From contig NZ_JASISS010000010.1 of NCBI RefSeq assembly GCF_030063195.1, positions 1 to 64,000 on the forward strand: a DNA stretch of 64,000 nucleotides. The letters are read 5' to 3'. The position numbers were made by a program, and so were the translations under genes. The notes beneath the pieces are model-generated. The model saw nothing but the letters and a program-made list of their open reading frames with translations. It did no database searches and was not told the origin of the DNA. Source of the DNA: Cryobacterium sp. PH31-AA6. GTDB lineage: Bacteria > Actinomycetota > Actinomycetes > Actinomycetales > Microbacteriaceae. Every line of letters starts with the position of its first letter. Position 1 is the first letter of the stretch. Shown here one piece after another: positions 45,235 through 54,109 of this stretch.

Positions 45235-47435
45235 GCGGACACCGCCGAGGTCTGGGCTGCGGCGACGGCGGACAGTGTCGCCGCCTGGATCGCGGTGATG
45301 GCTACGGTGTTGACGATGTCCTGCACAAGTGCTCCTCGGGAAAGATCATTAATGGGTTTGCGAAGGCCCTGCAGGACGGGGCCGATCGCCAGGGCGCCAG
45401 CACTGCGCTGCACGGCCTTGTAGGTGTTGTTGCCGGTGTTCAGGTCGGGGAAGATGAACACCGTCGCGCGTCCGGCCACGGCGGAGCCGGGCATTTTCGC
45501 GGCGGCGACGTCGGCATCCGCTGCCGCGTCGTACTGGATCGGACCCTCGATGAGCAGGTCGGGGCGGCGTTCGCGCACGAGCGCCGTCGCTGCCCGAACC
45601 TTGTCGACGTCCGCACCCTTGCCCGATTCTCCGGTCGAATAGGAGAGCATGGCGATGCGCGGTTCGATTCCGAACTCCACCGCGGTCTCGGAGGCCGAGA
45701 TGGCGATGTCGGCCAGCTGCTCCGCGGAGGGGTCAGGGTTGACCGCGCAGTCACCGTAGACGAGCACCTTGTCGGCGAGCGCCATCAGGAACACGCTCGA
45801 GACCACCGAGGTGTCCGGCCGGGTCTTGATGATCTCGAAACTGGGCCGGATGGTGTGCGCCGTGGTGTGGGTGGCGCCGGAGACCATGCCGTCGGCGAGG
45901 CCGAGCTGCACCATCATCGTGCCGAAATAGGACACGTCGGTGACGACATCCATCGCCTGATCGATCGTGACGCCCTTGTGCGCACGCAGCTTCACGTATT
46001 CCTCCGCGAACCGGGTGCGCAGCACGTCGTCGAACGGGCTGACCACCTGGGCCTTGGAGAGGTCCAGGCCCAGGCCGATCGCCCGGGACCGCACCTCGAA
46101 CTCCTCGCCGAGGATGGTGATGTCGGCCACATCGCGGGCGAGCAGGGTGGCGGCGGCCCGCAGGATGCGGTCGTCGTCCCCCTCGGGCATCACGATGCGC
46201 TTGCGGTTCATCCTGGCCCGCTCGAGCAGGGTGTACTCGAACATGAGCGGTGTCACGACGTCGGCGCGGCTCACCCGGAGCCGGTCGAGCAGCACGGATG
46301 CGTCCACATTGCCTTCGAACAGGGCCAGCGCGGTGTCGTGCTTGCGCTGCGAGTCCGCCGCCATCCGGCCCGGGGTGTGCGTGATCCTCAGTGCGGCCTC
46401 ATAGGAGCCGAGTTCGGTGCGGATGATCGGCACCGACGGCGCGAGGCCGTCGACGAGGCGTTCGATCTCCTCCGGCAGGGCGAACCCGCCGACGAGCACG
46501 ATTCCCGCGATCGACGGGAAGGTCGCCGAGGAGTTCGCCATCAGCACGGCGAGCAGCACCTGCGGCCGGTCGCTCGGGATGACGACGACGGCACCGTCGA
46601 AGAGGCGCGGCAGTACATTGACCATGGACATGGCCGCGACGACCACGCCGAGTGCCTCCCGTGACAGCAGCGCCGGATCTCCGGTGACGAGGGTGCCGTT
46701 GGTGGCCTTGAGGATGCTCTTCATGCTCGGGGCCACGATGTAGGGGTCCTCGGGGACCGCCCAGACCGGCACGGATGCCAGCTGGCTGCCCGGCGCGTCG
46801 ATCACGCCCCGCACCGCACCGATGAGCTCCTCGAGCCGTTCGGGGTCGGCCCGGTTGATCACGACCCCGAGCAGCGAGACGTGTTCGTCCCGCAGCTCGG
46901 CCAGGGAGACGTCGGTCAGCTGACGGATGTCTTCCGGGCGGCGGGGGTCGCTCTGGCCGAGCCGGTCGCTCTGGTTGAGCACCTCGCCCTGGCCCGGACC
47001 GACCCGGCCGCCGAGCACGAGCAGCACCGGCACGCCGAGGTTGGCCGCGACGCGGAGGTTGAAGGCGAGCTCGGTGGGGCTGCCGACATCCGTGTAGTCG
47101 CTGCCGACGACGACGACGGCGTCGCACTTCGCTTCGACGGCCTTGTACCGGGCCACGATGCGGCCCAGGGCCGCGTCGGGGTCGAAGTGCACGTCGTCGT
47201 AGCTGACGCCGACGCACTCGTCATAGCTGAGCGGCGGTGTGCTCTTCGCCGAGCCGCTGGCCAGGTGCGCGAGCAGCAGCTCGAGCACGTAGTCGGGGTG
47301 GTTCACCGACCGGGCCACCGGACGGAAGACGCCGACCGTTTCGACCGAGCGGAGCAGGGTGTCGAGCACGCCGAGCGCGATCGTCGACTTGCCGGTGTTG
47401 CCCTCGGCGGAGGTGATGTAGACGCTGTCGGCCAT
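45231..47435 (-). CDS. pta: Phosphate acetyltransferase, long form
   Basis: A 734-residue protein converting acetyl phosphate plus CoA to acetyl-CoA. The N-terminal P-loop/BioD-like domain begins [24 protein letters not shown], a DRTGG-type middle domain spans about 210-330, and the C-terminal catalytic domain includes MVSGATHTTAHTIRPSFEIIKT and VLVYGDCAVNPDP. The start at 47,435 shares one base with the phosphoketolase stop (TAATG). The ATGA overlap with ackA gives a tightly coupled operon. Confidence 0.95.
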   Translation of the reverse strand: MADSVYITSAEGNTGKSTIALGVLDTLLRSVETVGVFRPVARSVNHPDYVLELLLAHLASGSAKSTPPLSYDECVGVSYDDVHFDPDAALGRIVARYKAVEAKCDAVVVVGSDYTDVGSPTELAFNLRVAANLGVPVLLVLGGRVGPGQGEVLNQSDRLGQSDPRRPEDIRQLTDVSLAELRDEHVSLLGVVINRADPERLEELIGAVRGVIDAPGSQLASVPVWAVPEDPYIVAPSMKSILKATNGTLVTGDPALLSREALGVVVAAMSMVNVLPRLFDGAVVVIPSDRPQVLLAVLMANSSATFPSIAGIVLVGGFALPEEIERLVDGLAPSVPIIRTELGSYEAALRITHTPGRMAADSQRKHDTALALFEGNVDASVLLDRLRVSRADVVTPLMFEYTLLERARMNRKRIVMPEGDDDRILRAAATLLARDVADITILGEEFEVRSRAIGLGLDLSKAQVVSPFDDVLRTRFAEEYVKLRAHKGVTIDQAMDVVTDVSYFGTMMVQLGLADGMVSGATHTTAHTIRPSFEIIKTRPDTSVVSSVFLMALADKVLVYGDCAVNPDPSAEQLADIAISASETAVEFGIEPRIAMLSYSTGESGKGADVDKVRAATALVRERRPDLLIEGPIQYDAAADADVAAAKMPGSAVAGRATVFIFPDLNTGNNTYKAVQRSAGALAIGPVLQGLRKPINDLSRGALVQDIVNTVAITAIQAATLSAVAAAQTSAVSA

Positions 47436-49900
47436 TATTCGTTGTCCCCGCCCGTTGCGACGGCATTGGTGGTGCCGGCTCCTGTCCCCTGCGCGTCCCA
47501 CACCCATTCGGTGACCTCGGGGATGTCTTCCCCGTGGTCACGGGTGTAGGTGCGGGCCCGAAGCCGGGCATCCTGCATCTCCTGGCGGAGCAGCCCGGCG
47601 CGGGCGCCGAGGCCGGGGACGCGGTCGATGACGTCCATCACCAGGTGGTACCGGTCGAGGTCGTTGAGCATGACCATGTCGAACGGGGTCGTGGTGGTGC
47701 CCTCTTCCTTGTACCCGCGGGCGTGCAGGTTGGCGTGTCCGTGGCGCTTGTAGGTCAGGCGATGGATCAGCCACGGGTAGCCGTGGTACGCGAACACGAT
47801 CGGCTTGTCGGCGGTGAAGAAGGCGTCGAACTCGGCGTCGCTGAGCCCGTGCGGGTGGTCGTCCTCTGACTGCAGACGCATCAGGTCGACGACGTTGACC
47901 ACGCGCACCTTGAGCTCGGGCATGGCCTCCCGCAGGATCGCGGCCGCGGCCAGGATCTCGAGGGTCGGCACCTCACCGGCGGCGGCGAGCACGACATCCG
48001 GCTCGGTGCCGGTGATCTCGGTGCCGGCCCAGTCGAAGATGCCGAGGCCCCGCTCGCAGTGCGCGACGGCCTGGTCCATGGTGAGCCAGTTCGGCGCTGG
48101 CTGCTTGCCGGCGACGACGACGTTCACGTAGTCGACGCTGCGCAGGCAGTGGTCGTAGATGGAGAGCAACGTGTTGGCGTCGAAGGGCAGGTACACGCGC
48201 ACGACATCCGCGCTCTTGTTCACGACATGGTCGATGAAGCCCGGGTCCTGGTGCGAGAACCCGTTGTGGTCCTGACGCCAGACGTGCGAGGAGAGCAGGT
48301 AGTTGAGGCTGGAGATCGAGCGGCGCCACGGGATCTCGCGGGTCACCTTGAGCCACTTGGCGTGCTGGTTGAACATCGAGTCGACGATGTGGATGAACGC
48401 CTCGTAGCAGTTGAACAGCCCGTGGCGGCCGGTGAGCAGGTAGCCCTCGAGCCAGCCCTGGCACTGGTGCTCGCTGAGCATCTCCATGATCCGGCCGGCC
48501 CGGTCGAGGTTGGTGTCGCCCGGGTGGTACTCGGCGTTCCAGGTCTTGTCCGTGGCCGCGAACACCGCCGGCGCGAGCCGGTTGGATGCCGTTTCGTCCG
48601 GCCCGAAGATGCGGAAGTTGTCGGGGTTGTCGCGGATGACGTCGGCCAGCCAGGTGCCGAGCACCTTGGTGGCCTCGTCGGTCGTCGCGCCGGGCGACGG
48701 CACGTCGACCGCGTAGTCGCGGAAGTTCGGCAGCCGAAGGTCCGTGCGCAGCAGGCCACCGTTGGAGACCGGGTTGGCGCTCATCCGCAGGTCACCGACC
48801 GGGGCGAGGGCGGTGATCTTCGCGACCGGGGCGCCGGCCTCGTCGAAGAGTTCTTCCGGCTTGTAGGAGGCGAGCCAGCCTTCGAGCAGCTGGGTGTGTT
48901 CGAGCGTGTCGCGGGCGTTGCTCAGCGGCACCTGGTGCGAACGCCAGGAGTCGACGACCTTGACGCCGTCGATCGTGGTCGGGCAGGTCCAGCCCTTGGG
49001 GGTGCGCAGGATGATCATCGGCCAGCGTGGGCGTTCGGTGTCGCCGGCCAGGGCGCGGGCCTTGATGTCGGCGATCTCGTTGAGCACCTCGTCGAGGGTC
49101 TCCGCCATCCGCTGGTGCACGAGGAGCGGGTCTTCCTCGTTGAAGCCGCCCGACACGATGTAGGGCTTGTGGCCGTAGCCGCGCATGAGGTCGAGGAGTT
49201 CCTCCTCCGGGATGCGGGCGAGGATGGTGGGGTTGGCGATCTTGTAGCCGTTGAGGTGCAGGATCGGCAGCACGACCCCGTCGACGAGCGGGTCGATGAA
49301 CTTGTTCGAGTGCCAGCTCGTGGCGAGCGGACCGGTCTCGGCCTCGCCGTCACCGACGACGGCGGCGACGAGCAGGTTCGGGTTGTCGAAGGCCGCACCG
49401 TAGGCGTGGCTGAGCGCGTAGCCGAGCTCGCCGCCCTCGTGGATGGAACCGGGAGTCTCGGGCGAGGCATGGCTGGGGATGCCGCCCGGGAAGGAGAACT
49501 GACGGAACAAGGCCTTGACGCCGCGTTCGGTCTGGTCGATGCCGGAGTAGATCTCGGTATAGGTGCCGTCGAGGTAGGCGTTGGCGACCATGCCGGGACC
49601 GCCGTGGCCGGGGCCGGTGACATAAAGGGTACTGATGGCGCGTTCCTGGATGGCCCGGTTCAGGTGGGCGTAGAGGAAGTTGAGCCCCGGGGTCGTACCC
49701 CAGTGGCCCAGCAGGCGCGGTTTAATGTGGTCACGATTAAGGGGTTCACGCAATAACGGGTTGTCCAGCAGGTAAATCTGCCCGACCGCAAGATAATTTG
49801 CCGCCCGCCACCAGGCGTCGACGCTGGCGAGGGCTTCTGCACTCAGCGGTTGCGTCTGGCGCTGAGGCCAGACGAAGGATTTACCGGACGATTCAACCAT
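47435..49900 (-). CDS. xfp: Xylulose-5-phosphate/fructose-6-phosphate phosphoketolase
   Basis: An 821-residue TPP enzyme that cleaves xylulose 5-phosphate (and often fructose 6-phosphate) to acetyl phosphate plus a shorter sugar phosphate. Visible signatures are [53 protein letters not shown] and [21 protein letters not shown]. Length and start ([13 protein letters not shown]) fit the family. A ggagg lies upstream of the ATG. With pta and ackA downstream it forms a complete phosphoketolase bypass. Which sugar phosphate is preferred cannot be read from sequence. Confidence 0.96.
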   Translation of the reverse strand: MVESSGKSFVWPQRQTQPLSAEALASVDAWWRAANYLAVGQIYLLDNPLLREPLNRDHIKPRLLGHWGTTPGLNFLYAHLNRAIQERAISTLYVTGPGHGGPGMVANAYLDGTYTEIYSGIDQTERGVKALFRQFSFPGGIPSHASPETPGSIHEGGELGYALSHAYGAAFDNPNLLVAAVVGDGEAETGPLATSWHSNKFIDPLVDGVVLPILHLNGYKIANPTILARIPEEELLDLMRGYGHKPYIVSGGFNEEDPLLVHQRMAETLDEVLNEIADIKARALAGDTERPRWPMIILRTPKGWTCPTTIDGVKVVDSWRSHQVPLSNARDTLEHTQLLEGWLASYKPEELFDEAGAPVAKITALAPVGDLRMSANPVSNGGLLRTDLRLPNFRDYAVDVPSPGATTDEATKVLGTWLADVIRDNPDNFRIFGPDETASNRLAPAVFAATDKTWNAEYHPGDTNLDRAGRIMEMLSEHQCQGWLEGYLLTGRHGLFNCYEAFIHIVDSMFNQHAKWLKVTREIPWRRSISSLNYLLSSHVWRQDHNGFSHQDPGFIDHVVNKSADVVRVYLPFDANTLLSIYDHCLRSVDYVNVVVAGKQPAPNWLTMDQAVAHCERGLGIFDWAGTEITGTEPDVVLAAAGEVPTLEILAAAAILREAMPELKVRVVNVVDLMRLQSEDDHPHGLSDAEFDAFFTADKPIVFAYHGYPWLIHRLTYKRHGHANLHARGYKEEGTTTTPFDMVMLNDLDRYHLVMDVIDRVPGLGARAGLLRQEMQDARLRARTYTRDHGEDIPEVTEWVWDAQGTGAGTTNAVATGGDNE

Positions 49901-50035
49901 GGGTGCCTCCAGGCACTATCGGGGCGTTATCTGCGCCATACCATCCTAGAAGAAAATGCGGAATCGTTATCATGGCTAACGGCATTCGGGCTGTTTCGGC
50001 GCGTAAAACCGGGGCCGACCGCCGGTCACAGGCGC

Positions 50036-50129
50036 AAAAAAGACTCCTCGCGCACCCACCAGAGCCCGGTTACCCTTGCTACGTTTCCGTCCTGGGGGAG
50101 TTGGCCGAGATGGCGCCACGCGAGGAGCC
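50036..50129 (-). ncRNA. ffs: Signal recognition particle RNA, small bacterial type
   Basis: On the minus strand from about 50,129 a long hairpin closes with ctcctcgcg pairing with cgcgaggag. The apical part reads CCAGG-ACG-GAAA-CGT-AGCA-AGGG, i.e. a GAAA tetraloop with the asymmetric internal loop (CAGG opposite AGCA) typical of SRP helix 8, the Ffh-binding site. A run of six T (50,041-50,036) after the closing stem serves as terminator. SRP RNA next to tRNA-Ser and near dnaX is a common bacterial arrangement. The exact 5' end is estimated. Confidence 0.88.
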
Positions 50130-50273
50130 GACTGCCAGTTTAGGCGGAAAAACCCCCGCCCCAAAACCCGGCGACCGCGGGGCAATTGCCGCCGATCCCG
50201 GCCCGGTGTGACAGCGGCCCCCGGAAACAGGTAAGATTCTTTCTTGGCCGTTCCTCACGGATACGGCCGGCCA

Positions 50274-50361
50274 GGAGAATTCGCCTAGTGGCCTATGGCG
50301 CACGCTTGGAAAGCGTGTTGGGTGAGAGCCCTCGGGGGTTCGAATCCCCCATTCTCCGCCA
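50274..50361 (+). tRNA. tRNA-Ser(GGA)
   Basis: The acceptor arms ggagaat (50,274-50,280) and attctcc (50,351-50,357) pair, followed by G and an encoded CCA. The anticodon stem cacgc/gcgtg encloses ttggaaa, anticodon GGA (50,308-50,310). A long variable arm and the T-arm gggggttcgaatccccc are present, as expected for serine tRNA. It is divergent from the SRP RNA gene. Its 3' end is duplicated downstream. Confidence 0.97.
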
Positions 50362-50510
50362 AGAAGACACGTCACCCCGGTGCGCGCACAGTGCCCACTC
50401 GCGGCGTTCGAATCCCCCATTCTCCGCCAAGAAGACACGTCACCCCGGTGCGCGCACAGTGCCCACTCGCGGCGTTCGAATCCCCCATTCTCCGCCAAGA
50501 AGACACGTCA
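50361..50510 (+). repeat. 68-bp tandem duplication of the tRNA-Ser 3' end
   Basis: The string aagaagacacgtcaccccgg starts at 50,361, 50,429 and 50,497 (68-base period). Each full unit ends with gttcgaatcccccattctcc, an exact copy of the tRNA T-loop and acceptor 3' strand (tRNA copy at 50,338-50,357; extra copies at 50,406-50,425 and 50,474-50,493). The third unit is cut off by the hairpin array. No integrase gene is adjacent. Confidence 0.95.
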
Positions 50511-50511
50511 C

Positions 50512-51030
50512 CCCGGTGGTCGAGCCTGTCGAGAACCCGCGCGTGATTTCGACAAGCTCAATCACCGGCATCGCACCCGTCAAGACCCCGCGCGTGATTT
50601 CGACGAGCTCAATCACCGGCATCAAGCCTGTCGAGACCCGGCGCGTGATTTCGACAAGCTCAATCACCGGCATCGCGCCCGTCAAGACCCCGCGCGTGAT
50701 TTCGACACGCTCAATCACCGGCATCAAGCCCGTCAAGACCCGGCGCGTGATTTCGACACGCTCAATCACCGGTGGTCGCGCCCGTCGAGACCCGCCCTGT
50801 GATTTCGACGAGCTCAATCACCGGCATCAAGCCCGTCAAGACCCGGCCCGTGATTTCGACAAGCTCCATCACCGGCATCAAGCCCGTCAAGACCCGGCGC
50901 GTGATTTCGACGAGCTCAATCACCGGTGGTCGCGCCCGTCGAGACCGGGCGCGTGATGTCGACAGGCTCAATCACCGGTGGTCGAGCCTGTCGAGACCCG
51001 GCGCGTGATGTCGACAGGCTCGCTCACCGG
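50512..51030. repeat. Large array of paired hairpin repeats, 51-52 bp period
   Basis: Ten units spaced 51 or 52 bases apart, with gtgat at about 50,543, 50,594, 50,645, 50,696, 50,747, 50,799, 50,850, 50,901, 50,953 and 51,004. Each unit has a hairpin GTGATT-TCGACAAGCTC-AATCAC (or variant) and, between these, a copy in opposite orientation (as ggtggtcgcgcccgtcgagacc or catcaagcccgtcaagacc). The opposite-facing pairs recall BIME-type arrays. No protein is supported despite open frames in all directions. Confidence 0.93.
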
Positions 51031-51038
51031 GGCTTTGC

Positions 51039-51278
51039 TCAGTCGTCCAGGCGGCGGCGCGGCCGCGGCGCCGGCGGCGGCGGCACCTCTTTCGCCGCGA
51101 CGATGTCCGCCAGCGCGATCGAGACGAGGCCGCGTTTGGTCTCGACCACGCACTCGGACTCGTCACAGGAGCGCAGGTAGCCGACGGCATCCGTCACCCC
51201 GCCCTCGATGCGCCGCCGCACGACGATCCGGGTTCCCGGCTCGGCGTCCATCACGAACCGGGCTGCTGCTGCACTCAT
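51039..51278 (-). CDS. Small protein resembling the N-terminal domain of Rv0428c-type acetyltransferases
   Basis: A 79-residue protein, MSAAAARFVMDAEPGTRIVVRRR..., with GTRIVVRRRIEGGVTDAVGYL, VVETKRGLVSIALADIVAAKEVP and a basic tail. This GxRVVVRR...TDxxG...VVAAKxVP pattern is found at the N-terminus of actinobacterial Rv0428c-type acetyltransferases as a small beta-barrel. Here it stands alone, with no GNAT domain following in any frame. The longer frame to 51,416 runs into trkA. The function is unknown. Confidence 0.65.
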   Translation of the reverse strand: MSAAAARFVMDAEPGTRIVVRRRIEGGVTDAVGYLRSCDESECVVETKRGLVSIALADIVAAKEVPPPPAPRPRRRLDD

Positions 51279-51316
51279 TGGGCCGAGCCTACCCGCAGTC
51301 GAAAGCCCAGGGCCGG

Positions 51317-52012
51317 TCAGATCAGCCGGCTGAACGCCTCGACCCGCCTGGACTCCCCCGCGATCAGGATGATGTCGGTCGCCGCGATCACGGTCTCCAG
51401 GGTCGTGTAGCTCCACACGCCGTCCCGGTTGAACGCGGTGACCGTGACCCCGTGATTGGGCCGGATACGGGTCTTGCCGAGCGGCACGCCGATGATCTCC
51501 CGCGGCGGGGTCGTCTTCACGAGGGCGAAGTTCTCGCCGATCTCGATGTAGTCCTGCATCACCCCGCGAACCAGGTGGGCAACCCTTTTACCCATGTCCT
51601 TCTCGGGGTAGATGACGTGACCGACCCCCAGCTGCTGCAGGATCTCGCCGTGCGGGTCGCTGACCGCCTTCGCCCAGATATTGGGGACGCCGAGTTTGAG
51701 CAGCAGCGACGCGGTGAGGATGTTCGCCTGGATGTCGCCGCCGATCGCCACGACTGCGCTGGGGAATTCGGTCACGGACAGCTGTCTGAGGGTTTCCTCC
51801 CTGGTCGAGTCGGCGCGTACGACGTGGGTGAGCAGCCCGTTGTGTGCCTGAACAATGTCTTCGTCGCCGTCGATGCCGAGCACCTCGGTGCCGCTTTCCA
51901 TCAGTTCGAGGGCGAGGGAGCTGCCGAACCGGCCGAGGCCGATCACGACCACCGATTCCGATTCGGCGATACGGGCGGGGTCGTGCGACCCAAACAGGGA
52001 GAACTTAGCCAA
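51317..52012 (-). CDS. Potassium uptake regulator TrkA/KtrA (RCK protein)
   Basis: A 231-residue cytoplasmic gating subunit. The N-terminal RCK nucleotide-binding domain has VVVIGLGRFGSSLALELMESG (about 20-40) and an acidic ribose-binding Asp in VLGIDGDED. The C-terminal TrkA-C domain covers about 145-231. It overlaps the channel subunit gene by eight bases, so the two subunits are coupled. The size matches KtrA. Confidence 0.92.
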   Translation of the reverse strand: MAKFSLFGSHDPARIAESESVVVIGLGRFGSSLALELMESGTEVLGIDGDEDIVQAHNGLLTHVVRADSTREETLRQLSVTEFPSAVVAIGGDIQANILTASLLLKLGVPNIWAKAVSDPHGEILQQLGVGHVIYPEKDMGKRVAHLVRGVMQDYIEIGENFALVKTTPPREIIGVPLGKTRIRPNHGVTVTAFNRDGVWSYTTLETVIAATDIILIAGESRRVEAFSRLI

Positions 52013-53369
52013 TGATCGGCCTCTCTTTCGGTAGCTCGTATGCCGTCGGGCGTTCGCGGAGGGCGAGCGCCGACGCGAAGGTGATCGGCCCCAGTCGGCC
52101 GATGAACATGAGCAGCATCAGGATGATCTTGCCCGGCTCGGGAAGTCCGGCCGTGATCCCGGTGGACAGGCCGACGGTGCCGAAGGCCGAGATCACCTCG
52201 AACAGCAGCTTGTCCATGCTGATATCGGTCATCAGCATCAGGGCCGCCGTCGACGCGGTGACCACCGCAACGGCCAGCAGCACGATCGTGATGGCCTGGC
52301 GGTGCACGGCGCGGGAGAGCCGTTTGCCGAACACGTTCACGGCGGTATCGCCGCGCACCTCCGCGAGGAGGATGAAGAACAACACCCCGAAGGTGGTGAT
52401 TTTGATTCCGCCGGCCGTTCCGGCGGGGCCGCCACCGATCAGCATCAGGATGTCGGTGCCGAGCAGGCTGGCCGAGTCCATCGCACCCGTGTCGACGCTG
52501 TTGAACCCGGCCGTGCGCGCCTGCACGGACTGGAAGAAACCGACCAGGAGCTTGCTCGGCCAATCGAGCGGCCCGAGAGTGGCCGGGTTGGACCACCCCA
52601 CGATGGTGAGATACGCGGTGCCGCCGACGAGGAGGGTGAGGGTGCCGGCCAGCACCAGGCGCGTGTTCATGTTCCACCGGCGGGGCGTTCGGAGGTGCCG
52701 GCGCAACTGCACGATCACCGGGAAGCCCAGGCCGCCGAGGATCACGGCCGCGGCGATCGGGAGGCAGATGTACGGGTCCGTCGCGTACGAGATGAGACTG
52801 TCCGGAAACAGCGCGAACCCGGCGTTGTTGAACGCGGAGACGGAGTGGAACACTCCCAGCCACACGGCGCGGCCGAGCGGCTCGCCGTAGCCGAGCAGGA
52901 AGCGGAGGCTGAGCAACAGCGCGGCACTCGCCTCGATGACCAGTGTCATCCGCACGACGCCGAAGACGAGTCCCTTGACGTCGTCAAGGCCCACGCTTTT
53001 CGCCTCCGCGGCCGCCGTGATCCGGGAGCGCAGCGACAGCTTGCGCATCACCGCGAGCCCGATCACCGATGCGAAGGTCATGATTCCGAGGCCGCCGACC
53101 TGGATCAGCAACAGGATGACCACCTGTCCGAAACCGGACCACTGGGTGGCGGTGTCGACGACGATCAGCCCGGTCACGCAGACCGCGGAGGTCGCGGTGA
53201 AGATCGCGTCGAAGAAGGTGGCGCCCCCTTCGCCCGGTGTGGATATCGGGAGCATCAGCAGGCCGGTGCCGATCAGGATCGTCGTGGCGAAGGCGGCTGC
53301 GACGACCTGGGCCGGATGCAGCCGGACCCCCAGCCGCCGGGTGCGGCGTTGCGTCGCGCGGACATTCAC
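52005..53369 (-). CDS. Potassium transporter TrkH/KtrB
   Basis: A membrane subunit of the Trk/Ktr K+ uptake system, about 454 residues, with four membrane-pore-membrane repeats. Filter-like turns are SAVCVTGLIV, SVSAFNNAGFAL, SVQARTAGFNSVD and FGTVGLSTGIT. The frame extends to 53,429, but a GTG at 53,369 (VNVRATQRRTRRLG) follows a TATAGT box by seven bases, suggesting a leaderless transcript starting there. It is the first gene of the pair with the RCK subunit. Confidence 0.9.
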   Translation of the reverse strand: MNVRATQRRTRRLGVRLHPAQVVAAAFATTILIGTGLLMLPISTPGEGGATFFDAIFTATSAVCVTGLIVVDTATQWSGFGQVVILLLIQVGGLGIMTFASVIGLAVMRKLSLRSRITAAAEAKSVGLDDVKGLVFGVVRMTLVIEASAALLLSLRFLLGYGEPLGRAVWLGVFHSVSAFNNAGFALFPDSLISYATDPYICLPIAAAVILGGLGFPVIVQLRRHLRTPRRWNMNTRLVLAGTLTLLVGGTAYLTIVGWSNPATLGPLDWPSKLLVGFFQSVQARTAGFNSVDTGAMDSASLLGTDILMLIGGGPAGTAGGIKITTFGVLFFILLAEVRGDTAVNVFGKRLSRAVHRQAITIVLLAVAVVTASTAALMLMTDISMDKLLFEVISAFGTVGLSTGITAGLPEPGKIILMLLMFIGRLGPITFASALALRERPTAYELPKERPIIG

Positions 53370-53375
53370 CTGCTC

Positions 53376-53381
53376 ACTATA
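53376..53381 (-). promoter_or_regulatory. Putative -10 box for a leaderless trkH transcript
   Basis: On the minus strand TATAGT is followed by gagcag and the GTG at 53,369. The spacing places the transcription start at or near the start codon. No clear -35 is present. Confidence 0.4.
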
Positions 53382-53535
53382 GGAGTGTTGTCCTCCCGCT
53401 GGGCTTACGATCGCGGAAGGAATGGTCACGGGTTGCTATCGGGGCCGGCTCCCCCCGGTGACCCCCGGTTCGGTGGCTGGTACACGACGGCCGAATCCGC
53501 GATAATCTGACTACACCGGCAAGGGGGAACTACGG

Positions 53536-54093
53536 GTGATGTTCAGCAGAGGGGTGCGCACGCGCGCTCACGCCCTGCGACCCCACGGGCGACTGCTGCT
53601 GCAGTCCGCCCTGTCCGTTCTCGCCCTGATCGCACCGTTGTCGGCGGTACTGTACTGGCTGACCATTCCCACGAACTCCTGGCAGCCGGTCGCTGTCGCC
53701 GACCTTGTCGTGGTGGCCCTCTGCCTGGTTGGGACGATTGCGTTCTACCGCACGGTGATCTGGGTGGACACCGAGGGCATCTCCGAGCGCGGCTTCCTCG
53801 GCCGCGTCACCGAATTCGCCGCGGATGAGATCGGTAGTGTCGTACTGCTCGACCTGTACCAGAGCGGCGCGATGGACACGCATCCGCAGCTCTTCCTCAC
53901 CGGCACCGACGGGAGACTGCTGATCCGGATGCGCGGACAGTACTACTCCCGTGGCGCGATGGAGACCGTGGTCGAGATGCTCGACGCGCCGGTCGTGCGC
54001 GTGCCGGAGCCGATGACCCTGCGAGACCTCAACCGGGTGCGCCCCGAACTGCTCTACTGGTTCGAGCGCCGCCTCACCCACCACACGGGGTGA
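53536..54093 (+). CDS. Membrane protein with PH-like C-terminal part
   Basis: A 185-residue protein with two membrane helices (about 20-42 and 50-68) and a cytoplasmic region containing WVDTEGISERGFLGRVTEFAADEIGSVVLLD, a pattern seen in bacterial PH-like membrane proteins. Starts at 53,536 (GTG) or 53,539 (ATG) follow an aaggggga ribosome-binding site. It is convergent with the ATPase gene 16 bases away. The function is unknown. Confidence 0.7.
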   Translation: MMFSRGVRTRAHALRPHGRLLLQSALSVLALIAPLSAVLYWLTIPTNSWQPVAVADLVVVALCLVGTIAFYRTVIWVDTEGISERGFLGRVTEFAADEIGSVVLLDLYQSGAMDTHPQLFLTGTDGRLLIRMRGQYYSRGAMETVVEMLDAPVVRVPEPMTLRDLNRVRPELLYWFERRLTHHTG

Positions 54094-54109
54094 GCCCGTC
54101 CGGCGGCCA

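Noticed and set aside
50361..51030. CRISPR or additional tRNA genes after tRNA-Ser
   Set aside because: The 68-bp units contain only the tRNA 3' half and cannot fold as a tRNA; the 51-bp array has no variable spacers.
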